Part shown: piece after piece, positions 35,393 to 44,056 of the stretch
Numbering within the stretch: position 1 is the stretch's first letter
How the letters are laid out: each line of letters opens with the position of its first letter
DNA from: Oceanobacillus jeddahensis
GTDB taxonomy: Bacteria; Bacillota; Bacilli; Bacillales; Amphibacillaceae
Reading direction: 5' to 3'
NCBI RefSeq assembly: GCF_000750635.1
Contig: NZ_CCDM010000001.1
Coordinates: 1,116,001 to 1,180,000, forward strand
DNA length: 64,000 nt
Notes under the pieces: generated by a model
What the model was told of the DNA's origin: nothing
Databases searched by the model: none
Seen by the model: the letters and a program-made list of their open reading frames with translations, nothing else
Made by a program: the position numbers and the translations under genes

Positions 35393-36688
35393 ATGGATGT
35401 GATTTTCTGGATTGCTACGAATATTTTTGGGCAGGCAGCTATTCTGTTGGGATTTATTGTTCTTTTAGGATTATTATTACAGAAAAAAAGTACAAGTCAG
35501 GTCATTAGCGGTACGTTTAAAGCAATTATTGGATTCTTGATTATCTCTGCAGGATCAGGTGTGATTACCGAAGCGTTGACTGTATTTGAACCATTGTGGA
35601 AGGAAGTATTTAATTTATCAGAAGAGCCGCTTGGAAGTTTTATGGGACAGGAAACATTTAATGCAAGGTATGGAAGTGCGGTTACATTGGCAATGACACT
35701 TGGCTTTGTTATTAATGTTTTGCTGGCTCGATTTACAAAGCTGAAATACATTTATTTAACTGGTCATATGATGTTTTGGACGACGACTATTTTTGCGGGT
35801 ATTGTCATTCAGACAGCTGGGGATGTTTCTTTTGGTAGGTTAGTTATCTTCTTAGCAATCTTTATGGGGTTATATTGGACAATTCAGCCTGCTTTAACGC
35901 AGCCATTTATGCGAAAGATTATGGGCAACGATAATATTGCCCTTGGTCACACATCTGCTTCTGTTTCTTTATTAAGTGCCTTGGCAGGTAAATATCTTGG
36001 TAATAAAGAAAATGACTCTGAAAAAATAAAACTACCAAAGGGATTAGAGTTTTTAAGAGATTCAAATGTTATCACAGCATTGACCATGGGTCTGTTATTT
36101 TTAGTCGGGGCAATTATTATTTCCTTTAAGGATACACCTGGAGCGCAGGAACTAGTAGCTGCTGCAGGAGAACAGAATTTTATTGTCTATGCGATTATTC
36201 AATCATTTACCTTTGCAGCAGGAATTGCTGTTGTACTTTTAGGAGTACGTATGTTTATTGGGGAAATGGTTCCTGCCTTTAAAGGAATTGCGACGAAAAT
36301 TGTGCCAGGAGCAAAGCCTGCACTGGACAGCCCAGTTGTGTTTCCATTTGCACCGAATGCCGTTATTTTAGGTTTCTTAGGAGCTTTTGTTGGGGCTTTA
36401 ATCTGGTTAGTTGTTTTAGGAAACACGGTTAGCTATGTGTTCGTTCCGACGATGATCGTATTATTCTTCCACTCTGCAACAGCAGGAGTATTTGGAAATG
36501 CAACAGGTGGTGTTAGAGGAGCGATCATGGGTGGTTTTATTACAGCAACGGTTGTTGCGTGGGGCCAATTTATTATGGTTAAAATGCTTTTGCCAGGTAC
36601 TGTTCCCGATACAGCAATGTGGGCAGCGGATTCAGATATGTTTATATTAGGACCTATCATCCGATTGTTAGCGCAGCTGTTCTTTTAA
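35393..36688 (+). CDS. ulaA: PTS EIIC, ascorbate (UlaA/SgaT) type
   Basis: Membrane permease of 431 aa with about ten hydrophobic segments; UlaA features include NIFGQAAILLGFIVLLGLLLQ at the N-terminus, GHMMFWTTTIFAGI and a PNAVILGFLGAFVGALIW segment. UlaA transports L-ascorbate, but homologues in catabolic loci with other enzymes import different compounds. No UlaG, UlaD, UlaE or UlaF is present here, so ascorbate is unlikely. SD GAGGAGGG. Confidence 0.87.
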   Translation: MDVIFWIATNIFGQAAILLGFIVLLGLLLQKKSTSQVISGTFKAIIGFLIISAGSGVITEALTVFEPLWKEVFNLSEEPLGSFMGQETFNARYGSAVTLAMTLGFVINVLLARFTKLKYIYLTGHMMFWTTTIFAGIVIQTAGDVSFGRLVIFLAIFMGLYWTIQPALTQPFMRKIMGNDNIALGHTSASVSLLSALAGKYLGNKENDSEKIKLPKGLEFLRDSNVITALTMGLLFLVGAIIISFKDTPGAQELVAAAGEQNFIVYAIIQSFTFAAGIAVVLLGVRMFIGEMVPAFKGIATKIVPGAKPALDSPVVFPFAPNAVILGFLGAFVGALIWLVVLGNTVSYVFVPTMIVLFFHSATAGVFGNATGGVRGAIMGGFITATVVAWGQFIMVKMLLPGTVPDTAMWAADSDMFILGPIIRLLAQLFF

Positions 36689-36762
36689 AATCGTAGAAAG
36701 TATTCTTTATAGCGTTAGAAAGTAGAGTTTTATAAGAAAAATAAATAACTGGGGTGATTCTA

Positions 36763-37755
36763 ATGGGATTTATCAGAACATTACACGGTGATATCGACCC
36801 ATCAACATTAGGCTTCACTTATTCGCATGAACATATCGTCTGTAGACCTCCATATTGGGTGGAGCAAAAACAAGATGATTTACTTCTAGATGATAGAGAT
36901 AAATCAAAGCAGGATGTCCGAGATTTTAAAGAACTTGGGGGGCAAGCAATCGTGGATGCTACTGCTGTGGATTATGGACGTGATATTCGGGCCGTAAAAG
37001 AAATTGCAGAAGAGACGGGTATTACTATTATTGGTACAGCTGGATTTAATAAAAGCTTTCTATGGGATGCGCCGATACCAGAGCATGTGAAAAAAGTGAC
37101 AGGGGACTATGCTACGTATGATCAATGGATTGATGCAAAATCCGTTAATGAACTAGCTGATTTTGTTATTCGTGAAATAGAAGAAGGGTTAGAAGGTACG
37201 AAAATACCAGGAGGACAAGTGAAATTTGGTACAGGCTATAATCGAATAACCCCTTTGGAAGAAAAAACATTACGTGCGGTAGCTATTGCGCATCATGAAA
37301 CCAAAGCACCCATGCATTCCCATACAGAAGCTGGAACAATGGGGCTTGAACAAATTGCGCTATTGCAAAAGGAAGGTGTTAATTTAGAATATATGAGCTT
37401 CGGTCATATGGACCGCAATCCAGATCCTTATTATCACGAACAGATCGCGCAAACAGGCGCATTTCTCTCCTTTGATGGTATATCAAAAATTAAATATGCT
37501 CCGGAGAGTACACGTATCCATTGTATTCTGGAATTGGTGAAAAAAGGATATGAAGATCAAATTCTTGTGAGTGGAGATACAGCAAGAAAATCTTATTATA
37601 AGCACTATGACCATGGATTAGGGTTGGAATATATTATTGGAAAATGGGTTCCACGCTTTATTGATGAAGCACATCGAAATGGATTTGATGGTGAAAAATT
37701 AATTGATAAGATTTTTATTCGTAATCCAGAACGTTGTTTTACATTTAAAAAATAA
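36763..37755 (+). CDS. Phosphotriesterase-family (COG1735) metal hydrolase, probable lactonase
   Basis: Amidohydrolase-superfamily protein of 330 aa. Metal ligands: YSHEHIVC (H22 and H24), the Lys of GGQVKFG (bridging, near residue 152), PMHSHTEAG, FGHMDRN and SGDTARKSYY (Asp). COG1735 members in Gram-positive PTS loci include lactonases acting on phosphorylated furanose lactones, so hydrolysis of a sugar lactone phosphate is the best guess (family knowledge plus inference). Start ATG 36763 after GGGGTGA. A small repeat AATCCAAAG / CTTTGGATT follows the gene. Confidence 0.82.
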   Translation: MGFIRTLHGDIDPSTLGFTYSHEHIVCRPPYWVEQKQDDLLLDDRDKSKQDVRDFKELGGQAIVDATAVDYGRDIRAVKEIAEETGITIIGTAGFNKSFLWDAPIPEHVKKVTGDYATYDQWIDAKSVNELADFVIREIEEGLEGTKIPGGQVKFGTGYNRITPLEEKTLRAVAIAHHETKAPMHSHTEAGTMGLEQIALLQKEGVNLEYMSFGHMDRNPDPYYHEQIAQTGAFLSFDGISKIKYAPESTRIHCILELVKKGYEDQILVSGDTARKSYYKHYDHGLGLEYIIGKWVPRFIDEAHRNGFDGEKLIDKIFIRNPERCFTFKK

Positions 37756-37810
37756 TCCAAAGGAGTATGTTAATTCTTTGGATTATAGATAAAAAAAGTA
37801 GGTGATAAAA

Positions 37811-38539
37811 ATGGAATTCCAATATGAAAATTCTTTTGGGGTGAAGAGGAAGATTGATCAATCTAAAATTGCTATTTTACCAATTGGTGCAGTAGAGGCA
37901 CACGGCCCGCACTTACCACTTGGGACAGACAATATCCTTGCAGAACGTTTATCCAAAAAAATAGCGAAACGTGTTAATGGTTTGGTATTACCTACATTAC
38001 CTTATGGTCAGGTATGGAGTCTGCGTAACTTTCCGGGAAGTATTCATATAAGTAATCGTTCCCTTATCGCGTTTTTGGTGGATATTGGAGAAAGCCTTTA
38101 TAAGCAAGGATTTAAGACATTTGCAATGGTAAATGGACATTTAGGAAATCAAACTGCTTTAAAAGAAGCAGCCCGTGAATTATATGAATCTTGCCCGGAA
38201 TTACATGTATTCTATTTCTTTTATCCAGGTATGAATAAAGCAGCAGCTGAGATTCGTGATAAAAACGCTTCTCATACTACTTATTTCCATGCCGATGAGA
38301 TAGAGACATCTTACATGCTTTATCTAGCTCCGGAATTCGTAGAGATGGAGAAAGCGCCAGCAGATATTCCAGATATACCGGCGTATGTAGATGCAACTCC
38401 TGTCCCCTGGGAAGATTTTACGGGAACGGCAGTATTAGGAGATGCAAGTATTGCAACAAGGGACAAAGGAAAATATATCATTGATATTGCTTTAGAAAAT
38501 ATTGTTAACATTTTAGAAAGCTTCGGAGAGATAGAATAG
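37811..38539 (+). CDS. Creatininase-family hydrolase
   Basis: Metal hydrolase of 242 aa of the creatininase fold: LPIGAVEAHGPHLPLGTDN carries E29, H31 and D40, VNGHLGNQ carries a further His, and HADEIETS the final Glu. Members open cyclic amides or related C-N bonds (creatinine, formamidopyrimidine-type compounds). Start ATG 37811 follows AGGTGAT. Having it beside a phosphotriesterase-family lactonase in one PTS operon is unusual and suggests a substrate with both a sugar and an amide-like bond. Confidence 0.82.
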   Translation: MEFQYENSFGVKRKIDQSKIAILPIGAVEAHGPHLPLGTDNILAERLSKKIAKRVNGLVLPTLPYGQVWSLRNFPGSIHISNRSLIAFLVDIGESLYKQGFKTFAMVNGHLGNQTALKEAARELYESCPELHVFYFFYPGMNKAAAEIRDKNASHTTYFHADEIETSYMLYLAPEFVEMEKAPADIPDIPAYVDATPVPWEDFTGTAVLGDASIATRDKGKYIIDIALENIVNILESFGEIE

Positions 38540-38553
38540 AGAGGAGGATGAGA

Positions 38554-39282
38554 ATGATTCATTCGTATTTTAACCAAATTGCAGATTTATTGGAAACCGT
38601 AGAAAAAGAAGAAAAGGAAGCTATGATAACTGCTGCGGAGAAAGTTGCCAATGCGATACAAAATGGAGGAATTATCCACTTGTTTGGTTGTGGACATTCG
38701 CATATTTTAACGGAAGAAGTTTATTATCGTGCAGGTGGATTGGTTCCAATACATCCTATTTTTCATGAGCCGCTAATGCTTCATGAAGGAGCTGTTCGGT
38801 CCTCTGATTTAGAAAGAAAAAATGAGTATGCAAAAACCTTTATGGAAGAACAGGATATTCGTCAAGAGGATGTGGTGATGATTCTTTCCACTTCAGGAAG
38901 AAATCCTGTTCCAGTTGATGCTGCTAAATTTGCAAAAAGCAAAGGCGCTTATGTTATCGGTATGACATCTATCGGATATGCATCCAGTCAACCATCACGC
39001 CATATAAGTGGGCAGCGTTTGTTTGATACCGTGGACTTAGTTATTGATAACCATGCTCCAATCGGAGATGCACTTCTATCTCATGAAAAGGTCAAGGTAA
39101 ACTTTTCACCAAGTTCTACGGTGATTGGAGCTGTACTATTAAATGCTATTTTTGCGGAATCTATTAAAAAGATGACAGAAAATAATTTTGAGCCTCCTAT
39201 TTTCTTAAGTGGAAACTTGGAAGGATCAGATGAACATAATCAAATGCTTATTGCTAAGTATAAGGAGCGAATAAGTCTTTAA
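38554..39282 (+). CDS. SIS-domain sugar-phosphate protein (UPF0309 type)
   Basis: Protein of 242 aa with a SIS fold: AIQNGGIIHLFGCGHSHILTEEVYYRAGG, VVMILSTSGRNPVPVDAAKFAKSKGAYVIGMTS. Similar to stand-alone SIS isomerases annotated UPF0309. It may isomerise or bind a (amino)ketose phosphate. Start ATG 38554 after GAGGAGG. 14 bp behind the creatininase gene, same operon. Confidence 0.82.
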   Translation: MIHSYFNQIADLLETVEKEEKEAMITAAEKVANAIQNGGIIHLFGCGHSHILTEEVYYRAGGLVPIHPIFHEPLMLHEGAVRSSDLERKNEYAKTFMEEQDIRQEDVVMILSTSGRNPVPVDAAKFAKSKGAYVIGMTSIGYASSQPSRHISGQRLFDTVDLVIDNHAPIGDALLSHEKVKVNFSPSSTVIGAVLLNAIFAESIKKMTENNFEPPIFLSGNLEGSDEHNQMLIAKYKERISL

Positions 39283-39308
39283 AGTCAACCGGCTACAGTT
39301 TTAATATT

Positions 39309-39370
39309 TCCTTTATATTGTGCATTTAGCCAGGGAATCGCCTGTTCTAATCAATATAAAGGATTTTTTA
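39309..39370 (+). terminator. Terminator after the SIS gene
   Basis: Arms TCCTTTATATTG (39309-39320) and CAATATAAAGGA (39352-39363) with a long 31-nt loop, followed by TTTTTT. It ends the ascorbate-type PTS operon. Confidence 0.7.
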
Positions 39371-39468
39371 GTCTCTACATATTTAAAAATTGAAAATTAG
39401 TAATATGATCTGTTATCCGATAAAATAAATATAATATTAGAAATTTACTACATAAGGAGACTTCACTC

Positions 39469-40866
39469 ATGCTGCCTAAATCTACCGAAGAAACTCTAAA
39501 TAAAGAATTAAATCAAACCTGCAAAGAATTAAAAGTCCCCGGTATGGCACTAACCATATATCAAGAAGGACAGAGTATTTACGAGAATTACTATGGATAT
39601 AGAAATATCGACGAAGCACTTCCCGTTACTAAAGACACCATATTTGGCTTAGCTTCTATCACCAAATCTCTGACATGTCTTATGGTCATGAAATTAGAGG
39701 AAGAAGGAAAACTGAGTCATAATGATAAAGTAATCAACTGGTTACCGCAATTACAATTACCCAGAGAGGATTATTTGAAACAGCTGGAAATTAAACACCT
39801 GATGTCCCATACCAGCGGCTTACCAGGTTTGCCTTGTATTCATAATGCACGTATCAGAAGCATCCAGAATGATCCGGATGGTGAGTTTTTATTTGGAGAA
39901 TGGCAAGGAAACGAAAATGCCATTATACAGACAGTTGATGAATTGATTGAACAAATAAGCAATATGGATTTTGAACTGTTGGGACCTCCAGGTGCAGTAT
40001 TTAATTATTCCAACGAAGGATTTGGTCTGCTGCAAAAAATCATTGAACTGGCAAGTGGTATGACATTTATAGAATATGTTGAAGAGAAATTATTTTCTCC
40101 ACTGCAGCTGAAAGATTCTTATTTTCTTACTAAATCGTTGATGAATCGAGAAAATGTAACGGAATTATATGCATATAAAGAAAAGCAATTTGGTATTTTT
40201 CATTCACCAGCCTGGTGGGATGTCGGGGATATTTATACCAATGGTTCTTGGAAAGCATCCGCTGATAACTTAATGAACTATGTAGAAATGCTGCGTTTAA
40301 ATGGTACTTTACAAGCAAGGGACATTATAACTGAAGATAAAATCGAAAAAATGATTTCTCCTGCTTTTAGCTTGCCTAATGGTGGCGATTATGGATATGG
40401 AATAGAAATAAATTCTATTGGTGAATACACTCGGTTCGGCCATGGAGGCGGTATAAAAGGCGTATCCTCTAATTTTCAAGTTATCAGGGACAAGGGAATA
40501 TCTGCATCTATTTTAATTAACATGGCTGATGTTCCAGCAGAGAAGATATTAGTAACCGCATTAAATATTATTTTAGGGATACCAAATGAGGTACCTTTCA
40601 AAGAGAGCAATATATTACCTGGCGAAGCGTTGAATTGGCGTATTTTTTCTGGAGTATATCAATCAGGAGAAGGCGATAAAGCTTCTGTATCGATACAGGA
40701 TGATGTGCTCTATTTAAACCGAAATGAATTAATAACCTGTTTTTACTCGATATCTGAAAATGATTTTATTGCGGAAACAGGGGAGAGAATTTATTTTTCA
40801 ATGGATGGAGATCGTGTACATTCAGTTCTTATTGGGAAAAGGGTACTGGAGAAAGTAGAAAGATAA
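39469..40866 (+). CDS. Beta-lactamase-fold serine hydrolase (class C / AmpC-like)
   Basis: Serine hydrolase of 465 aa. Motif 1 ASITKS (S63 nucleophile, K66), motif 2 YSNEG, motif 3 HGGGIKG. A C-terminal beta-rich domain follows from about residue 370. No signal peptide, so cytoplasmic unlike penicillin-binding proteins; most such proteins are esterases or peptidases. It follows the ascorbate-type PTS cluster but has its own SD (AAGGAGACT) after a terminator, so may be a separate unit. A relation to AmiE-type enzymes of cell-wall recycling is possible but unproven. Confidence 0.83.
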   Translation: MLPKSTEETLNKELNQTCKELKVPGMALTIYQEGQSIYENYYGYRNIDEALPVTKDTIFGLASITKSLTCLMVMKLEEEGKLSHNDKVINWLPQLQLPREDYLKQLEIKHLMSHTSGLPGLPCIHNARIRSIQNDPDGEFLFGEWQGNENAIIQTVDELIEQISNMDFELLGPPGAVFNYSNEGFGLLQKIIELASGMTFIEYVEEKLFSPLQLKDSYFLTKSLMNRENVTELYAYKEKQFGIFHSPAWWDVGDIYTNGSWKASADNLMNYVEMLRLNGTLQARDIITEDKIEKMISPAFSLPNGGDYGYGIEINSIGEYTRFGHGGGIKGVSSNFQVIRDKGISASILINMADVPAEKILVTALNIILGIPNEVPFKESNILPGEALNWRIFSGVYQSGEGDKASVSIQDDVLYLNRNELITCFYSISENDFIAETGERIYFSMDGDRVHSVLIGKRVLEKVER

Positions 40867-40874
40867 AAGATTAG

Positions 40875-40920
40875 AAACCCTTTGATTTTCATTAAATAAA
40901 ATGAGAATCAAAGGGTTTTT
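40875..40920 (+). terminator. Terminator after the serine hydrolase
   Basis: Stem AAACCCTTTGATTTTCATT / AATGAGAATCAAAGGGTTT (one mismatch) followed by TT. Strong Rho-independent terminator. Confidence 0.85.
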
Positions 40921-41049
40921 GAATGGAATAAAAGTAGTGTAAATCGATGTAAGATTCCTGCTTAAAGAATAGAGAAAATATGAAATTTCTAAATAGAAGG
41001 TTTACCAGCTAGAGACAGAGACCAGTTTGTTCAATAAATTGCGGCTTTG

Positions 41050-41131
41050 TTGGATGAGTAATTGCAAATGATTTGGAGTTGCGATTACTCATCCAATCGA
41101 AAAAACTTATTGAATGAAGTTTCATTTTATG
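41050..41131 (+). repeat. Dispersed intergenic repeat, copy B
   Basis: Inverted repeat TTGGATGAGTAATTGCAA (41050-41067) / TTGCGATTACTCATCCAA (41079-41096), then TTGAATGAAGTTTCATTTTA (41110-41129). Both halves recur in other gaps (see 14136, 42111, 43023, 56361, 56723, 62243). Its right end overlaps the last codons of the antitoxin gene. Confidence 0.6.
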
Positions 41132-41423
41132 TTTCTGCAGATATAATTTTTGGATTATTGTCGATTGTGCCATCAATAATAAATGGTGTATTTAATGCTC
41201 TTGAAATTCGTAATAATGTATCTACTTTAGGGCTTGTTAAACCAGCTTCAATTCTTCCAATTGTTGATTTAGGAATGCCTGCTAAATCAGCAAGCTGTTG
41301 CTGGGAGAGTTTCATCTGATAGCGTGAGGTTTTTATTTGTGCGGCAATTCTTCCTTCATATTGCAAGTTTTGTACATGTTGTTCACCACGTATTAATGCA
41401 TATCGTTTAAAAAAGTCACTCAT
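41127..41423 (-). CDS. HigA-like antitoxin, XRE-family HTH
   Basis: Protein of 98 aa with a Cro/CI helix-turn-helix: MKLSQQQLADLAGIPKSTIGRIEAGLTSPKVDTLLRISRAL. It is second of a two-gene operon, 14 bp behind the toxin gene, the order typical of HigBA. It should neutralise the toxin and repress through the ATAGCAT-GT-ATGCTAT palindrome. SD AAAGGAGAG. The C-terminal codons lie within the repeat at 41050-41131. Confidence 0.83.
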   Translation of the reverse strand: MSDFFKRYALIRGEQHVQNLQYEGRIAAQIKTSRYQMKLSQQQLADLAGIPKSTIGRIEAGLTSPKVDTLLRISRALNTPFIIDGTIDNNPKIISAET

Positions 41424-41437
41424 TGTTAATCTCTCCT

Positions 41438-41887
41438 TTAGTATAGGGTCGGGTCATTTTTACAGTAAATTGCATAGTTTTCTTCAGCTGGGAGGATATT
41501 TTTTTGTTTTATTAAACCGTTATATTGTTTATCGAAGTAATGAAGCAGAATAACTTTATGATAATTATGAATTGCATAGATAATACGATGATTACCCGTT
41601 CTCTCACCTTTTATTCCCCACCTGTAAAAATTATGATAATTAGTGTTGTATATAATATGTTTCAAAGAGGGAGGGATTTCGTCTGAACCAAATATTGTAA
41701 TTGTTGTTTCTGCCTCAGGATACGGATTGATTGAAATAATCGTAAGTTGCTTAGCGTAGATATCGGCAATTTTGGTCCAAACTCTTGGTTTTCCAACTCG
41801 TAATTCTTGTTCGGCTTGACGTAGAAGGTATAATTCAAAATTAAATGTATTCCCTGCATATAATATTGGGTAATTTGAATGGAGCAT
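41438..41887 (-). CDS. HigB/RelE-like toxin
   Basis: Basic protein of 149 aa, larger than the usual 90-110 aa RelE fold. The C-terminal part GNHRIIYAIHNYHKVILLHYFDKQ resembles the RelE/HigB (Gp49-like) core; preceding GKPRVWTKIADIYAKQLTI is an additional region. It would be an mRNA interferase. Start chosen at the ATG at 41887, 8 bp after AAAAAGGA; an ATG 14 codons upstream has no SD. Pairs with the HTH gene at 41127. Confidence 0.68.
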   Translation of the reverse strand: MLHSNYPILYAGNTFNFELYLLRQAEQELRVGKPRVWTKIADIYAKQLTIISINPYPEAETTITIFGSDEIPPSLKHIIYNTNYHNFYRWGIKGERTGNHRIIYAIHNYHKVILLHYFDKQYNGLIKQKNILPAEENYAIYCKNDPTLY

Positions 41888-41922
41888 ATCATAATTCCTT
41901 TTTATTTTATTGTATAATAATG

Positions 41923-41938
41923 ATAGCATGTATGCTAT
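41923..41938. promoter_or_regulatory. Putative toxin-antitoxin operator
   Basis: ATAGCATGTATGCTAT: arms ATAGCAT and ATGCTAT around GT, 36 bp before the toxin start, close to a TATACA-type -10 on the minus strand. Likely autoregulatory site of the HTH antitoxin. Confidence 0.6.
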
Positions 41939-42037
41939 TAAATTGCCAGAAAACTCAACCTGAATTATTTATTTTACAAAAAGAATAAAATTTAATGGAA
42001 TATTTCTTAGCGAGCAGAACATAAGATTTATTCTTTT

Positions 42038-42342
42038 CGGTTCTTCACCAAAATCTATGGGTGACATAGAAGATATAGTTTTGGTGTAAGCAACCGCTGC
42101 AACGGGTTATGATGGGCTGAGTAATAGCAACCCCAGAAATATACTTCCTTTTCCATAGGCTTGTCTTCAGCCTCCCTGAAAAAGAAGATAGCCTTTCTGC
42201 ATTGTATTCACACTGGGGTTACGGTTACTATCCACACCGAAGACCAATGCGATTTCCCAAAGGGGCTATGCTTATTTCCGCTGCTAGCTAGTTGTCTTTA
42301 TCACACTTAAATATTTTTCAGCCAAAGATTTTGGTGTTGCCC
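42038..42342. mobile_element. 305-bp MITE-like element with 8-bp target duplication
   Basis: Flanked on both sides by ATTCTTTT (42030-42037 and 42343-42350). The left end CGGTTCTTCACCAAAATCTA and the inverted right end GGGCAACACCAAAATCTTTG share the core CACCAAAATCT followed by TGG. The end sequence and 8-bp duplication fit the ISL3 family. No transposase frame inside, so it is a non-autonomous or decayed copy. It contains GATGGGCTGAGTAATAGCAA (42111-42130, continuing CCCCAG) and an inverted partner CTGGGGTTACGGTTAC (42213-42228), members of the dispersed repeat family. It fills most of the gap between the toxin-antitoxin pair and the gene at 42366. Confidence 0.7.
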
Positions 42343-42365
42343 ATTCTTTTCTTCTTTATAAATTA

Positions 42366-42866
42366 TTAGGCGTTTGGTTTATAAGATTGGTTATTTCCGC
42401 CTAGTTTTGTATAAATAAAATCTGCACAAACGTCTGTAAGGGGCTTTCCAATTGCATCTTTATATTTGAATCCAAGTAATTGCATGGTTTTTAAAGTATC
42501 AACATGTATTAAATCAAGAAAGGCATCTATACCTTGTCTTGCGGAAAGACCTTCTTCCTCACTTTTGTTTTCATCTTTATAATCATTAATGATAGTAAAA
42601 ACTCTTTCAATAGTCTCTCTTAAATATTCTATATCCTCATCTTTAATGCTAACGTTCTCGTATAATTCTTTATAATGTAACGCAACGCTTTTTGAATTAT
42701 TTTCCTCTTCTAGTAATTGATCAATAATCTCCTCATATTTTTCCCTTTGATCCTCTAGGGTTTGTGCATTTCTTGCAATTTCTCTTTTAGATATGATCCA
42801 ACTATAACTACTTTTAAGCAACTGAGTTGAGACGTCTGCTAAATATTTTGTTGTGTATTCATCCAT
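42366..42866 (-). CDS. Hypothetical coiled-coil protein
   Basis: Protein of 166 aa that I do not recognise. Highly charged, predicted helical; a coiled-coil-like stretch lies around residues 35-80 (ARNAQTLEDQREKYEEIIDQLLEEE...). The C-terminal third (TLKTMQLLGFKYKDAIGKPLTDVC) is less charged. No signal peptide or membrane segment. Start ATG at 42866 after AAAGGAGTG; an upstream in-frame ATG overlaps no SD. Flanked by the MITE-like element and repeat copy D, in a gene-poor accessory spot next to a toxin-antitoxin pair. Confidence 0.6.
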   Translation of the reverse strand: MDEYTTKYLADVSTQLLKSSYSWIISKREIARNAQTLEDQREKYEEIIDQLLEEENNSKSVALHYKELYENVSIKDEDIEYLRETIERVFTIINDYKDENKSEEEGLSARQGIDAFLDLIHVDTLKTMQLLGFKYKDAIGKPLTDVCADFIYTKLGGNNQSYKPNA

Positions 42867-43022
42867 GTAAAGCACTCCTTTATCCAATATAATAGAACAA
42901 ATGTTCTTATAATGAATAATAAAGGATCAGTATAAAAATTTCAATAAATTATTAACTAATAGTGCGTGTTTAAAAAATCTGATAAATAGGATCAAGTCGG
43001 CTAAGTTCGCAGCCACCTGAGG

Positions 43023-43076
43023 TTGGGGCTGCGATTACTTGCCCTACTGAAGAGCTTTTGCGATTACTCACCCCCC
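43023..43076 (+). repeat. Dispersed intergenic repeat, copy D (two units)
   Basis: TTGGGGCTGCGATTACTTGC (43023-43042) and TTTTGCGATTACTCACCCCC (43056-43075) are two direct copies of the core TGCGATTACTCACCCC. The gap 42867-43198 otherwise holds the cre and promoter for the aldolase operon. Confidence 0.6.
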
Positions 43077-43131
43077 TAAATAAAAGATCATTTCTTTTTT
43101 CATCATTATTATAGAAACAATTTGAAATGAA

Positions 43132-43146
43132 TAGAAAACGCTTACA
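43132..43146. promoter_or_regulatory. cre site before the galactitol-type PTS locus
   Basis: TAGAAAACGCTTACA fits the cre consensus with one mismatch, 52 bp before the aldolase start. It predicts CcpA-mediated repression. Confidence 0.7.
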
Positions 43147-43198
43147 TGATAATTTAAATATAGATAATGTAAATAGTAAAACATAAGGAGGGAAGGCA

Positions 43199-44035
43199 GT
43201 GTTAGTTCATTCAAAAAATTTATTTGAAATAGCTCAGAAAAAGAAATTTGCTATACCAGCTGCAAATTTTATAGATCAATATACATTACGTGCTTATATG
43301 GATGTAGCAGAGAAATTGAATGTACCAATTATTGTTTCATTTGCACAGGCACACCATGAAGTGATGGATGTGGAAGAAGCAGCATTGCTCGGGAAATACT
43401 ACGCAAAACATGCAAGAGTTCCTGTCGTGCTTCACTTGGATCATGGAGAGGATACAGCATTTGTAAAAAGGGCAGTTGATTTAGGTTTTTCATCGGTAAT
43501 GATTGATGCATCTCAAGATTCATTTGAAGAAAATGTTCAAAAAACAAAGGAAATCATTGATTATGCACATAGTCAGGATGTTGTCGTGGAAGCAGAAATT
43601 GGCCATGTTGGGTCAGGAGATAACTATGAGAATCACGCACATAGTGATTCCTCTTATACAACTGTAGAAGATGCCCGAAAATTTTATCAGGAAACCAATG
43701 TAGATTCACTGGCAATTTCTATCGGTACTGCTCACGGGAATTATAAAGGGCTCCCCGAAATCAATTTTGATAGATTAAAAGATATCTCGAAGGTTGTACC
43801 AGTGCCATTAGTGTTACATGGAAGTTCATCTTCCGGCGATGATAATTTGAGAAGGTGTGCTTCCAATGGAATTGTTAAAATTAATATTTTTACAGATATC
43901 ATCAACAATGCAGTGAAGAAACTTTCTATAGAAGAGAAAAATTATTTTGATATACAGAAGCAAATGAATGATGGAATGAAGGATTGTTTAAGACATTATT
44001 TTCAAGTGTTTAAAACGGAATCGATTATCTTTTAA
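43199..44035 (+). CDS. Class II ketose-bisphosphate aldolase (FBA/GatY family)
   Basis: Zinc aldolase of 278 aa: VPVVLHLDHGEDTAFVKRA with zinc ligand and catalytic Asp, VEAEIGHVGSGDN with Glu and His, ALSIGTAHGNYKG, LVLHGSSSSGDDNLRRC with the third His, and the phosphate-binding GIVKINIFTD. It cleaves a ketose (bis)phosphate, like GatY/KbaY for tagatose bisphosphate. GTG start after AAGGAGGG. First gene of the operon with TIM-like isomerase and YjbQ. No phosphofructokinase-like kinase is nearby, so the substrate may be a ketose monophosphate. Confidence 0.87.
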   Translation: MLVHSKNLFEIAQKKKFAIPAANFIDQYTLRAYMDVAEKLNVPIIVSFAQAHHEVMDVEEAALLGKYYAKHARVPVVLHLDHGEDTAFVKRAVDLGFSSVMIDASQDSFEENVQKTKEIIDYAHSQDVVVEAEIGHVGSGDNYENHAHSDSSYTTVEDARKFYQETNVDSLAISIGTAHGNYKGLPEINFDRLKDISKVVPVPLVLHGSSSSGDDNLRRCASNGIVKINIFTDIINNAVKKLSIEEKNYFDIQKQMNDGMKDCLRHYFQVFKTESIIF

Positions 44036-44056
44036 TGGAAGGGAGTGATGTAAGCT

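Noticed and set aside
32506-36688. Ascorbate utilisation operon
   Set aside because: The permease is UlaA-like, but none of the ascorbate-6-P lactonase (UlaG) or downstream UlaD, UlaE and UlaF genes is present; the name refers to family only.
39469-40866. Antibiotic-resistance beta-lactamase
   Set aside because: The SxxK, YxN and HGG motifs are of the class C fold, but there is no signal peptide and the length with a C-terminal extra domain fits esterase/peptidase-like serine hydrolases.
41062-41319. Plus-strand 85-aa frame
   Set aside because: It runs antisense through the XRE antitoxin gene and starts within a dispersed repeat.
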